A DNA stretch of 64,000 bases from Gymnopus androsaceus JB14. Taxonomy: Eukaryota; Basidiomycota; Agaricomycetes; Agaricales; Omphalotaceae. Numbering within the stretch: position 1 is the first letter of the stretch; every line of letters begins with the position of its first letter. Positions 34,985-45,969 of this stretch are shown piece by piece. The position numbers were made by a program, and so were the translations under genes. The DNA lies in NCBI GenBank assembly GCA_009733575.1, contig ML769609.1:52190-116189 (forward strand). Direction: 5' to 3'. Below the pieces are notes generated by a model. The model was not told the origin of the DNA. It did not search any database and was given only the letters and a program-made list of their open reading frames with translations.

Positions 34985-35576
34985 AGATGCACAGGTGTGA
35001 AATTGTAGAGGCCATTACTGTCATTGAGAAGCTTCCAATGATGGTAGTCGGTGCTGTTGGCTATGTCAAAACTTCCCATGGACTCCGCACCCTTACCACT
35101 GTTTGGGCTTCACATCTTTCAGACAAGCCTAAATGTCACTTCTACAAAAACTGGTAGCGTTTGAAGAAGAAGGCCTTCACTCATTACGCCAAGAAGCACA
35201 TGGAGAACGGTGGCAAGTCTGTTACCCGCGAGCTTGAGCATATTCGTAGATACCATTGTCCACGTCCTTGCGCACACTCAAATCCGCAAGACTGGTCTCT
35301 CGCAGAAGAAGGTGCACCTTATGGAGATGCAGGTTAATGGTGGTTTGATCACAGACAGGGTCGAGTTTGCTCACGGCCTGTTTGATATGCCTGTCGAGGT
35401 CAGCTCTGTCTTTGAGCAGGATGAGTGTGTGGATGTCATTGCCGTCACCAAGGGTCACGGTTTCAAGGGTGTAACTCACTGTTGGGGTACCAAGAAGCTG
35501 CAGAGGAAGATGCACAAGGGTCTCAGGAAGGTGGCGTGTATTGGTGCATCCTTCGAAGGTCATGTTCTCGGTAGCC
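34985..35576 (+). pseudogene. Ribosomal protein L3 gene fragment, 5' portion
   Basis: After an intron-like acceptor (TTTGCAG at ~34987) the frame reads EIVEAITVIEKLPMMVVGAVG, WASHLSDKPKCHFYKNW, a TAG at 35155-35157, KKKAFTHYAKKHMENGGKS, and in a second frame VLAHTQIRKTGLSQKKVHLM, QVNGGLITDRVEFAHGLF, DVIAVTKGHGFKGVTHCWG and HKGLRKVACIGA. This is uL3, a core protein of the 60S subunit. The stop and at least two frameshifts make it a pseudogene. It is split at TAGCC by Gypsy-2 and continues at 42284. Confidence 0.88.
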
Positions 35577-36031
35577 TGTCAGCGACTAGTTCCCCACAAC
35601 ACGAGGTACCAGGCTTCACGACTTCTGACTTAGGCAGAGACAAGAATGATGAGGAAAAGAGAAGATGATATTGAGAACTAGGAGGTATTGACGAGATTGA
35701 AGCTAAGGACTAAGCTACAGCTACAACTACTATATATACTAAAGTACAAACCCTAAGCCCTATACCCTATACCCTAACCGTGCGGTAACAATGCATGAAA
35801 CAATGAAAAGACAACAAGTAAATGATAATAAGTAATGATAGGTCGATTGTACGAGTATGGACATGCTAGCATGTGTTATGATCGGAAACAATCATACTCT
35901 GATCAACAGGACCTAATTAGTACAGCCACATGTCTAAACAAGCGCGCGCTTATATAGATATACAAGGGTAAATAAAGGAAAATGATAAGAGATAATACCA
36001 TGTGTCTGATAAGATAAGAACGTTTGTAACA
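35577..36031 (-). repeat. Gypsy-2 3' LTR
   Basis: Plus strand TGTCAGCGACT...TTTGTAACA. A purine-rich tract AAAGAAGGGG lies just upstream on the minus strand (36034-36045), as expected for the polypurine tract. Confidence 0.93.
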
Positions 36032-37546
36032 TTACCCCTTCTTTAGGACGCAATTTCCACATTGCGCAAGCTTTGCTGTCATTGATTCCGTAGGCATAGA
36101 AGTTGGGATTGGTGTTGTCAATGATTCTGGAATAGGATGGAATAGGTGTTTGGGAAATAATGACATGGGTATTTCAAGTTTTCGAATTTCCTTTGAGCGT
36201 GGTTTAGCGAGGTATTTGTTATGGAAATCCTTGATAGCTTCCTTTGCTTTATCAAGATTCAATACTGGTTCCCATGTCATCTCGTGTGGTCTGTATCCTT
36301 TCCATTTGACCTTGTATGACACCTTTTTACTTCTCTTATTCTGCTTCAACTCAACTATTTCTTCTACTTCATATTCTGGTTCTAGGAGGTGGGTTGGTAT
36401 TTCGGGGTTGATTGGGGAATTGTGGAGGATGATATGGTGTAAGGAGAACTTCGTTGAAGACATTATGAACGCTTCTCCATGTTTTTGGGATTTTGAGTTT
36501 GTAGGAGCTATGACCAACTTTTTCTAATACTTCGAAGGGTCCAAAACGTTTTTCATTGGACGACTTGTTGTAATGTTTATTCCTTCAAGCCACACCTTGT
36601 CCCTGACTCTGTATTCTCTTGACTCCTTATGTCTTTTGTCATAGTAGCGAGTCATATCTTCAGCTGCTTTCTTTAGCACTGAGCCTACTTCATCTTGTAC
36701 TTTCTTCATACTATCAGCAGACTCTTGGGCAGAGGGATTAGAGGATTTTTCTTTTGGTGCAGTGCCTTTATAGGGGTGACGACCCATATCAGCGAAGAAG
36801 GGAGTAACTTTCGTAGCGGAGTGTACTCGATTGTTATATGCAAACTCGGCTGTGGGTAACCATTCATGCCAGTCCGATTGATGATAATTGATGAACAAAC
36901 AAAGGTAATGCTCAGTTTCTTGGTTTGTTTGTTCGGTTTGTCCATTAGTTTGTGGATGGTATGCTGTTGTGAAGTTTGCTTTGATTCTAAGTTGTTTGTA
37001 GAGTTCCTTCATGAAACCCGAACGGAATTGTGGACCTCGATTGTGTACAATCTTTTGGAAGAGTCCATGAATAGGGAAGATCTTTTCTCTATACATGCAT
37101 GCCATGCCTTCTGACGTTAGTGACATATGAGTGGGAAGAAGTCCAATTCACTTGATATAGTGATCTGCGAATACAGTAATGGTGTCAAATCCTCCTGCTT
37201 CCGGTAACTTCCCAATCAGATCTATTCCTACGAATTCCCAAGGTCCGGATGGTACATTATGGGGATTAAGGTGTCCAACAGGTTTGTTTCAATGGATTTT
37301 TGTGGCTTGGCATTTCTCACACCCTTTTATGTACATTTGGATGTCATTTCCTATTCCTGGCCACCAGTAGTCATGAGTAACCAGCTCCCACGTTTTGTAT
37401 TGACCTGGATGTCCTCCAAGGATTGAGTCATGGTGTTTTTGTATGATTTCTCCTTGTAACTCTCGGTTCTTTGGGACATACAGTGACGGCGAAATCAAAC
37501 CCGCACCCCCAATTTGGAAACCGTATACGTCACCGGCGCTTACCAC
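36032..37546 (-). pseudogene. Gypsy-2 integrase and chromodomain
   Basis: Minus strand: the H2C2 zinc-binding region (HHDSILGGHPGQYKTWELV ... GCEKCQATK), then a TGA (37289-37291) in TKIH*NKPVGHLN, a TGA at 37148-37150, and core fragments (FVHNRGPQ-like VHNRGPQFRSGFMKEL, TTAYHPQTNGQTEQTNQETE). A ~130-bp stretch near 36410-36540 is read in another frame (PFEVLEKVGHSSYKLKIPK). The last frame, 36032-36517, has a chromodomain (YEVEEIVELKQNKRSKKVSY, then VKWKGYRPHEMTWEP). In chromoviruses this domain guides integration to marked chromatin. Confidence 0.87.
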
Positions 37547-37755
37547 ACAGAAAAAGTCCTCCTCATGTCAAAATTAGTAGTTTTCAAGTGAATATGGCAT
37601 GTATTCACACCAGGAATTGCGTAGAGTACATTACATAGTCATAATACTACAGTATTGCCAAAAAAAACGCGGTAAAAACAGTACGAAAAAAGTTTAGCGC
37701 CAGTGACGTATGCGGCTTCCAAATCGGGGGTGCGTTTTTGATTTCGCCGTCACTG
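37481..37755. mobile_element. Mariner-type MITE inside Gypsy-2 pol, 275 bp
   Basis: Terminal inverted repeats of ~60 bp begin CAGTGACGGCGAAATC and end GATTTCGCCGTCACTG. TA duplications flank it (37479-37480 and 37756-37757). The 277-bp insertion shifts the pol frame by one, which accounts exactly for the frame change seen between RNase H and integrase. No coding capacity. Confidence 0.92.
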
Positions 37756-40205
37756 TAGATGCGATTTTTCCATGTAACAATTCCATTGTGTTCATTAACC
37801 CAGTATTTGTCTTTTCTGTTTAGAGCTTTGACTACTGCTTTGTCCATGTTAATGTCATATTTTTTGATTTTGTCAATTATGGCATCTTCTGGACTCTTGG
37901 TTTCACAGATTATATTGATAAAAAACTCGGGTTTTAGAACAATGATGTCTTTATTGTCATTCACCCCTGTCTTGAGGTTTGTCATCCTTGACAAAGTGTC
38001 TGCTTTTCCCATAGAAGTTCCCGGTTTGTGATGAAGAACAATTTTGTACTCGGATAGTTCTGTAACCCAATGTGCTTGTTGTTGGTTAAGTTTCTGGGGT
38101 TTATGGAAGTATTGGAGGTTCTGGTGATCAGTCCATATTTCAAATGGTTCTCAAGCGCCCATAAGGTATTGGCGCCATTCCGATAGTGAATCCATAATAG
38201 CCATCATTTCTTTATCGTAAATCTCGTAGTTACATTCAACGTCATTGAGAGATCAAGATCTAAAGGCTACTGGTCTCCATTTTCCATCAACCTGTTGGGA
38301 TAGTACAGCACCATTGGCGAAGTCAGACGAATCGGCTTCTACTCGAATTTTCCGTTGTCTAAGGGAATTACTAGTGTGACGTCTTCAGCAATTCTTGTCT
38401 TTAGAGTTTCAAACGCTTGAAACTCTTCAGAACCCCATGATCATTCTGCATTTCCAGTGAGTCTGCTGAGTGGTCTAGCAACGTGACTGAATCCTTGAAT
38501 GAAGCGTCTAAAGAAGTTACAGAATCCTAAAAAGGATTGTATGTTGCATTTCTTCTTTGGGACTGGCCAGTCTTTGACTGCTTCTTTTCACTTGTCCATT
38601 TCCGATGATGATACCAAGGTAGTCGACATGAGGTGACTCGAATGTACATTTCTCTGGTTTTAGATAAAGACTGTTCTCTTCGAGGATTTTAAGGACTTCA
38701 TGTACAATACGACGACAATCTTCAATGGTGTTTGTGAATACAAGAATATCGTCCATGTATACAATTATGTGTCCTTCATCAATGAGATGTTTCAGGATGT
38801 GATTCATGAACGCTTGGAATGTTGCAGGAGAGTTTGTAAGACCAAAAAACATAACTGTTGGTTCAAACAACCCTCGATTAGTTCTGAACGCTGCTTTCCA
38901 TTCATCACCATCCTTGATCCGAATATTGTTGTACCCCCATCAGATATCCATTTTTGTAAAGACCTTGGCGTCTTTAAGCTTATTGATTAGTTCTTGGATT
39001 AGAGGGAGTGGATAATGATTTTTAATCATCATGTTGTTGAGTTTCCGATAATCCTGAACTGGTCATAAAGCGCCATCTTTCTTTTTAACAAAAAAGAATG
39101 GTGAAGCCATTGGAGAATTTGATGGACAAATACGTCCTGATCGTAAGTTTTCTTCTAGGAATTCATCCAACACTTTTTGTTTGTCAAGATTCAGAGGGTA
39201 GACTTTACAGTCGACAGGATTAGATCCAGGTGTGAGTTCGATGGCATGATCCCATGGTCGTCGTTTAGGAAGTTCGTCAAATCCTTGTTTATTGAATACA
39301 GCAGGGTGTTCTTTAACGTATTGATCTGCTGTAGAGGGTTCTGACATGGCGCGTATGTGTCCGTGATTTTTGACATAACCTTCCCAATCAAATATGAAAA
39401 GTCTCTCCCCTTCTTCTAGGTGATTGAGAGAGGTTCCTTCTTCCAGATTTAGCCACCAAGGTATATAACCACAGCAAGTGGGACAATGATCGAATGTAAT
39501 GGTAGAGTTTGTCCAATCTATGCTAGGGTTATGTTCTCTAAGCCAATCGAGACCAATGAAGATGTCAGTGTTCCCAAGATTGGTAACTCCGAGCTCTATT
39601 CTTTCCACATGGTCTCCAATAACTAGACGAACTTCTGCCATTGCTTCGATTGATCTGCCGGCATTTAAAGTACTATCAGCATTGTATACAGCAATTTTGA
39701 TTGGGAGTTTTTGGATCGGGATGTCATGCTTCTCAGCAAATTCTTTATTGATACATGATCCTGTTGCTCCGCAGTCTAGAAGTGCGTCTGCTTCTATTTG
39801 ATTGCCTTTTGTGATGTCTTTGATTATGACTGATAGTTTAAGGTCCTTGCCCTTTGTACCTCTTACAAAATGTTTATGTTTGAAGTTATTGACTGCTTCA
39901 ACTGCATTGGGTACTGACAATTTCCTTATTTCCGTTACCGTTTGATCTGTTATTTCTCTTTGTCGGTTATTAGGGACCCAAGTCCATAATTCTCCGATCG
40001 CTCGAGAGTCGTTCAATGTCCATATGCAATTAACCAGCCATTCTGAAGAGTTCAGAGCGAACCTTACAGGGTTTTCAGTCTTTTTTGGAGATGGCAAAAT
40101 GGGAGTAGATTCAGGTGTATTTATTGTATATGAAATACCGCTATCTACATATATAGAACTTTCCATTTCCGAAACTGACTGAGACTCAACAGGACCTGTG
40201 TTCAC
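37756..40205 (-). pseudogene. Gypsy-2 protease, reverse transcriptase and RNase H
   Basis: ORF 39063-40205 starts with a linker, then the protease ALLDCGATGSCINKEF and DIFIGLDWLREHNP, and enters RT at ASPFFFVKKKDG. A TGA (39063-39065) stands where R precedes [10 protein letters not shown] further TGA at 38940-38942 lies in KMDI*WGYNN. The 38517-38870 piece holds FFGLTNSPATFQAFMN and the catalytic YMDDILVF. RNase H follows with TGA at 38451, 38253 and 38151 and ends near GKADTLSR. All stops are in one frame. These enzymes copy the element RNA. Confidence 0.9.
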
Positions 40206-41215
40206 TGTTGAGATTTCACAAAACCCCAGAGCTTCCCGAGCTCTGCCTGATCTTCCTCATTCAACATCGTAAATGCTTGACGTATTGTTTCTCTCTTGTT
40301 TGGGCAGTCCCTTTTCATGTGTCTGGGTTGTCCACACCCGAAACACTTGAATGGGCCTCGTGCCCTGCCTTGATCCAACTCCATTGGTTGGCCGCTCCCT
40401 CCATAGGTGACACCAGTACCATCCTGTTGATGAGGTTGTGGTGTCTGTGGAATTGCTTTAGGTGCCTGCACCTGGGGAGTGGTTTTCAGGGTGGAATACC
40501 ACTGATTTACAAAGCCCCATTGCTTCATCTTGTTGTTTCTTTGTCTCCAGAGATCATTGAGGTCAACACATCTCTTCTTCCATTCACTGAAAGTCTCGGG
40601 TAACACTCCGACACTATAGATACTGTCAATAATGGATTTATTGACTGTGCACGTTATTTTTTGCAGGATGTGTGCATCATCCTCTCCATACTCTGCAGTA
40701 CTAACTAGTACTTCAAAGCGTTCAAAGAACGCTGCTGCGATTTCATCTTTTCCTTGACAAATTCTTTTGAATCTTTCTCTGGCATTGGCATGCCTTGCCG
40801 TATCCAGATATTGGTTGTCGAGTTTCTTCATGAAATATGTCCAAGTTGTATTCCATGTTCCTTCGTCTTCTGAGTATAATACATGATACTGGTTCTCAAT
40901 CCAGTCTCGTACTTTCTCTCCTTCCATGTAGGAGAGTGTGACATTGATTTGTTCATTGTCTGATCGAATCTTGTTCTTTGGGTCATTAACCCAAGTGATT
41001 AGTTTTTGCTTCCATTCTCGGAAGCTCTCTTTATCTCCTTTAAACATTGGAGGTTCCTTCAAGAGAGACTTTCCGCCGTTGGAAGTCATGGTTTCTGCTC
41101 CTGGACGTGTTACAGTCCATCCTTCTTGTATAAGGAATGTGGCGAGTTGTTCTGGTGTGGGAACCTCACTTGGGTTGGTGGGTACGGTAGGAGCATTGGA
41201 TTGTGGTTCAGACAT
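40202..41215 (-). CDS. Gypsy-2 gag
   Basis: An uninterrupted 337-residue frame. A gag core (PMFKGDKESFREWKQKLITW, ERFKRICQGKDEIAAAFFER) is followed by one CCHC knuckle CFGCGQPRHMKRDC near residue 295. It overlaps the start of pol by 4 bases in another frame, so Pol would need a frameshift or reinitiation. Start ATG at 41215 is the first in frame and the leader from the LTR is ~610 bp. Gag alone appears intact, unlike pol. Confidence 0.85.
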   Translation of the reverse strand: MSEPQSNAPTVPTNPSEVPTPEQLATFLIQEGWTVTRPGAETMTSNGGKSLLKEPPMFKGDKESFREWKQKLITWVNDPKNKIRSDNEQINVTLSYMEGEKVRDWIENQYHVLYSEDEGTWNTTWTYFMKKLDNQYLDTARHANARERFKRICQGKDEIAAAFFERFEVLVSTAEYGEDDAHILQKITCTVNKSIIDSIYSVGVLPETFSEWKKRCVDLNDLWRQRNNKMKQWGFVNQWYSTLKTTPQVQAPKAIPQTPQPHQQDGTGVTYGGSGQPMELDQGRARGPFKCFGCGQPRHMKRDCPNKRETIRQAFTMLNEEDQAELGKLWGFVKSQQ

Positions 41216-41828
41216 GGTAGATGCAGATGGAGGAGTAGTGGTTTGGTCGGATGGGGTAGGAGGTCTGGAGTTACGAGCTCGATAGGTCGTTCGGTCCAGA
41301 ATGATGAGAGGTGAATGTGATCAACAACTCTCAGAATATAAAATGATGAAAAAGAGAAGTAAAGAAATAGAAAGGTGGAGGAATAGGAATGTGATAAAGT
41401 GAATATAACACAAATGCGTAAAAGTTGTGTGAAGAGTGTTCACAAACAGTCCTTGCACTTGTCTTGCTGACTTAACATGGCTCTCTGACTAGGAATGGAG
41501 CAACATTCCGTGTGCTATGACCCCTCTCCGAAGATTGGTTATCAGTCAAAAGCTTTCAACTGCCAGTACTACAAGTCGGGCTCAATGTTACTCATGTTGT
41601 ACTATAGGCGTTTATAAGTCTAATTGGGTGCAAAGATCTGTAAGGCAAAAGGTTGGTAGAACAGTGAGTGTAGTGTGTGGGATGAGAGAATTATGATTGC
41701 ATAGCATGGAATACAAAATGTGAAATCTTGAATAGCAAGAAATCACAACAATGTCGAAGAGTACTGCCAACCAGTATCAATGACAAGCAATGATTCATGA
41801 CGAGTGGAAGAGAGTAGCTTCAATCTTC

Positions 41829-42283
41829 TGTCAGCAACTAGTTCCCCACAACATGAGGTACCAGGCGTCACGGCTTCTGACTTAGGCAGAGACAAGAATG
41901 ATGAGGAAAAGAGAAGATGATATTGAGAACTAGGAGGTATTGACAAGATTGAAGCTAAGGACTAAGCTACAGCTACAACTATTATATATACTAAAGTACA
42001 AACCCTAAGCCCTATACCCTATACCCTAACCGTGTGGTAACAATGCATGAAACAATGAAAAGACAACAAGTAAACGACAATAAGTAATGATAGGTTGATC
42101 GTACGAGTATGGACATGCTAGCATGTGTTATAATTGGAAACGATCATACTCTGATTGACAGGACCTAATTAGTACAGCCGCGTGTCTAAAAAAGCACGTG
42201 CTTATATAGATATACAAGGGTAAATAAAGGAAAATGATAAGAGATAATACCATGTGTCTGATAAGATAAGAATGTTCGTAACA
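41829..42283 (-). repeat. Gypsy-2 5' LTR
   Basis: Plus strand TGTCAGCAACT...TTCGTAACA. Same length as the other LTR. Contains CCCTATACCCTATACCCTAACC (split here as CCCTATA repeats), a telomere-like but non-telomeric run also present in the partner. Confidence 0.93.
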
Positions 42284-42570
42284 TAGCCCGTGCTGGTCAA
42301 AGTATGTATCATCGCTTTTGTTCTCCCTTTTCAAACTTATTGTCAATTTTAAACACCACCATACCAAAAAACAAGAAGGTGTACCGTATTGGTTCCGGTT
42401 CAACGAATCACGCCTATGGGTGATTTCCCTCATTATGGTATCACCAGGAACAATTTCCTGAGGCTCAAGGGTTCCATCCCTGGTACCAAGAAGCATGTGA
42501 TCACCATCCAAAAATTGCTCATGGTCCACACTTCTTGTCGGGATCTCGAGCTTGGAACACTCAAGATGAG
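42284..42570 (+). pseudogene. Ribosomal protein L3 gene fragment, 3' portion
   Basis: Resumes after the TAGCC duplication. Removing Gypsy-2 plus one TAGCC makes the frame run HPSKVMFSVARAGQSMYHR across the junction, as in uL3. An inserted or intron-like stretch follows, then NKKVYRIG, TPMGDFPHYGITRNNFLRL, KGSIPGTKKHVITIQKLL and VHTSCRDLELGTLK. Similarity fades after ~42570. Confidence 0.85.
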
Positions 42571-42599
42571 TATTGTTGTTGTTCTTCTATATTGTGTTA

Positions 42600-44740
42600 T
42601 TCTATCCTTGTACCGCCTATACTACATTGCTATGCCACATGCATGAACACTATCATGGATAGCTTTCCTTTGTACATACAACACAGCAGCAAACTAGAAG
42701 TTCATATAAGGAAAGCCTTAATGTATCTCTCTTATGGAACTAGGGTTCCCTTATAAATATGGCGGCATTACTAAGTGGTAACTATGCGCAATAGAGTCTT
42801 AATAATGTACGCGTTAACAAAGGTCAAGGGTCCGAACCGGTCAGTAAATCACCATAAATTTTCTAACACACTACTAATTTGCTTACATAATCTACAGGAA
42901 CTAAGCACAGTAACTAATAACTAATACCAATAGAACGATGAACTCCAGTAAGCTCCAAAGTACCAAGACTAAACTCAATACAATGAACTACAAAATACAA
43001 TAGGTAAGTAAACAAGTACAAGTACAAGTAACTAATAAACTACGAAGTACAGTAAGTGAAGTAATCTAATAGTTACAGTAATAAAGTACTAGTACATGCA
43101 CTCAGCAATTATAAGCGCTTATGTTTGTAGATGTGGCACAAGCGCTTACAATTGTTGGCTGTGTTATGATTAAGCGCTTAATTAACATCCGACTCTTTTT
43201 GCATCATCGCTTATAATCGGGATTCTGATTATGGGGTTTATAAGCGGTTACAGCTGGTTATAGCCAAAATTCAAGGTTTCCGACATTTGCAAAGAGCGGT
43301 TTTCTGACATTTATTTATTGGTCTCCACCTTGACATATGCAGAAATTGTGGATACCCTTTTCCTGCTTGTAATAGACATGCAATTTGATCCTCACATCCA
43401 CTTTTACCAGTTATTGTCCATGAGACTCATCCTCTATATTGCAACATCATTCGAAGCTCTATTATGGATGTGATTGCTTTAGTTCCCACGGAAGATATCC
43501 TTGTCCTTCATCATTAGCGATTGTTGAATGCACTGGTTCTGGAGGAGTGCAATACCTATCTACTGGTAACAAACGTACATATGATCCGCTGTTCAGCACT
43601 TGGACCATGCTGTGTAATAAAGCCTTCCTTCCTTCCTTCCAAACATCTATTCAAGTTGTTGGTATTGTGCTTTCAGCTTGAATTTCACACTCTCTCCTAT
43701 ACTTTGCAAGACCATACTGAAAATGCAATGGAACATTTATCAGTTGACTTTGATATCATAGGCTGCATCTTCAGAATACTTGCTGCTTGTGGTTATCCAA
43801 CATCATTAAAATTCATGCAATCTTGCTTGCAGCGAACATGACCCTTGAACAAAATCAGGCCAAGAATCTGAAAGAATTCACTGAAGTGCAGCATTCCTAC
43901 CAACGGGATTACCGTATTGCCAATGCAGAAAAGATTTCCTCAGATTCCAATGCAGCTTGTTTAATTTGGCCTCAACCAATTTCACTGAAGGCTCCAAAGC
44001 TTCTTACTTGTGTAAAGAAATTTCCCAGAAATACGCAGTCTTCTCTACCATGCCTTCTGTGGATCAGAGATCATCAGAGAACCGGCTGTTTCATAAATGT
44101 CAAAGATGCACCCCCTCTGGAAATTTTTCATTGCCATGATCTTTTTATCCTCCAGCATATCCTGATGCATTGATTCATGTACATATGTTCTTCTTTGGAT
44201 GGTCTCTTTCTGCAGCCCGAAGGAATATTTACTTGTAACCTGGTGTTCATTCTTCAAGATCTATTTTTGTCAAGAATGTTTGTCTGCTATATGGCTCCAA
44301 AAAATGCCCCGACTAGCATTAAACAACATATATATTGTGGAGAATTTCCTGGACGGTTCCATGATGTTGCATGGATGTCGGAAAAATGAGTTGCACCTTA
44401 ATATACCTTGATTTGCCATATAAGGCTCCCAAGTCACCTAAGGCGGGGTGCGACTTAAGAGGGCCACTGATGCACCACAGGGTGTTCCAAGATCTTAATA
44501 GCTCTTATTGTGATTCTGAGTATTATATGGTCTTACGTGACTTATGGGTCATTAGATGACCTATCAAGACTAGACTCATGGGTCTATTAAAAAGGTTTCA
44601 GTACTTGTGCCACTTTCATTGTACAAGTTTGTATGTACTACTTACCACCAAATTATCCAATGGAGTATGACAACCAGTTTAACTACGATCTAGTATATGT
44701 CAAAGATTACTAAGTATGTGATATAAGTCACTCTAGTGAC
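42600..44740. other. No gene recognised
   Basis: Short ORFs 43439-43681, 43521-43841, 43787-44173 and 44177-44411 show no known domain. AT-rich. A cluster of AAGCGCTT palindromes lies at 43120-43190, and GTACAAGTA-type short repeats at 43010-43100. Confidence 0.35.
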
Positions 44741-45450
44741 TAGAGTGTGTACTTGTGCACATGGAAAGTAACGGTCCAGGTATTTTTTCACAATATCTTG
44801 ACAACCACTTTGAATTTTGACTAGGTCTAAGTTGTGGATTCAATCTAGAGAACAATCCTAAGCTTTTGACATAGTTTGTAAAATATTCCCATGTAATTTG
44901 GCTGCACTACAGAGAATTTTCCAAAAATGGCAAAATTTATATTGACAGGAAATTTTTTTGAAGACAAGCTGTTTTCACCATTGGAAAGTGGAAAGAGCGA
45001 CCTCGAAAAGGGGGGAAAGCACTCTCATTTCAAAAAAATACCTCAATTTAATGGGACAATTTGTGCTGCAAATGCACAAGTTTTGGCTCATTTTCCGCTA
45101 TTTTCGGCATTTTTGGCACTTTCAGAACATCTTTGCTTGCTCAAGGGGGCATCAAATTCAAGAATTTTTCCAAAGTGAGAATGGCTACCCCCATTTTTGA
45201 GGTCACTCATTCCGATGGTGAAAACAGCTTGTCTTCAAAAAAAATTTCCTGTCAATATAAATTTTGCCATTTTGGTAAAAGTCTCTGTAGAGCAGCCAAA
45301 TTACATGGGAATATTTTACAAACTATGTCAAAATCTTAGGATTGTTCTCTAGATTGAATCCACAACTTAGACCTAGTCAAAATTCAAAGATATTGTGAAA
45401 AAATACCCGGACTGTTACTTTCCATGTGCATGAGTACATTGCACACTCTA
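44741..45450. repeat. Foldback element with ~260-bp arms
   Basis: Left arm 44741-~45005 and right arm ~45200-45450 are imperfect reverse complements (TAGAGTGTG...CACACTCTA at the ends; ATGGAAAGTAACGGTCC inside). A ~190-bp centre separates them. TA at both ends could be a mariner-type duplication. ORFs 44927-45339 lie within it and are spurious. Confidence 0.8.
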
Positions 45451-45969
45451 AAGACTAGAGATTATAAAGCACTATACTATGTATTGATAATTATTATTAC
45501 TATTAACACAATACAGCAATCATGACAAATGAGTCAGATAGAAATGACACATGCAGTACTAGGCAACAGGTTTTTAATTGTAGACAGCTCACAGGTGCCC
45601 TTCCGCGGTTCAGCACTTACCTTCTGAAGCACAATGATTAATTATCTCAACAATACCATAAATAGAGAGACTGGGTTTTTTTACAAGTTTATCTAAAGTG
45701 TTATTTCTACCAGAATATGGCTAGAGAAGTACATGATTGATGATTGGGAAACCAAAATTGTACAAGACCTTAGGAGGTCTTGAATGGTCTTAAGGTGTCT
45801 TAAGGCTTTAGTATGGCTTTGGAATGCATCATAAGGCTCCCCTTTATCTTTGTAAGGCCCATAAGGCATTACAAGTCATTTCACATTTTTCTGACAGAGG
45901 AGATAGCAGTTGCTTTATATTGCACCACTACTCATGGTACTTTTTGAATGTATGATGATATCACTCATC

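Larger units (their letters stand above)
35577..42283 (-). mobile_element. Chromodomain Ty3/Gypsy retrotransposon (Gypsy-2), full length
   Basis: Two 455-bp LTRs (35577-36031, 41829-42283) are flanked by an exact 5-bp duplication TAGCC (35572-35576, 42284-42288). On the minus strand gag is followed by protease, RT, RNase H, integrase and a chromodomain, which defines a chromovirus. Pol is one frame from 40205 to ~36550 once the 275-bp MITE and its TA are discounted, but holds seven in-frame TGA codons. The LTRs differ at about 23 positions by hand count, mostly transitions, so the insertion is not recent. Confidence 0.95.

Noticed and set aside
35745..35785. Telomere repeat (CCCTAA-like run)
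   Set aside because: Only a few irregular units, inside an LTR and present in both LTR copies.
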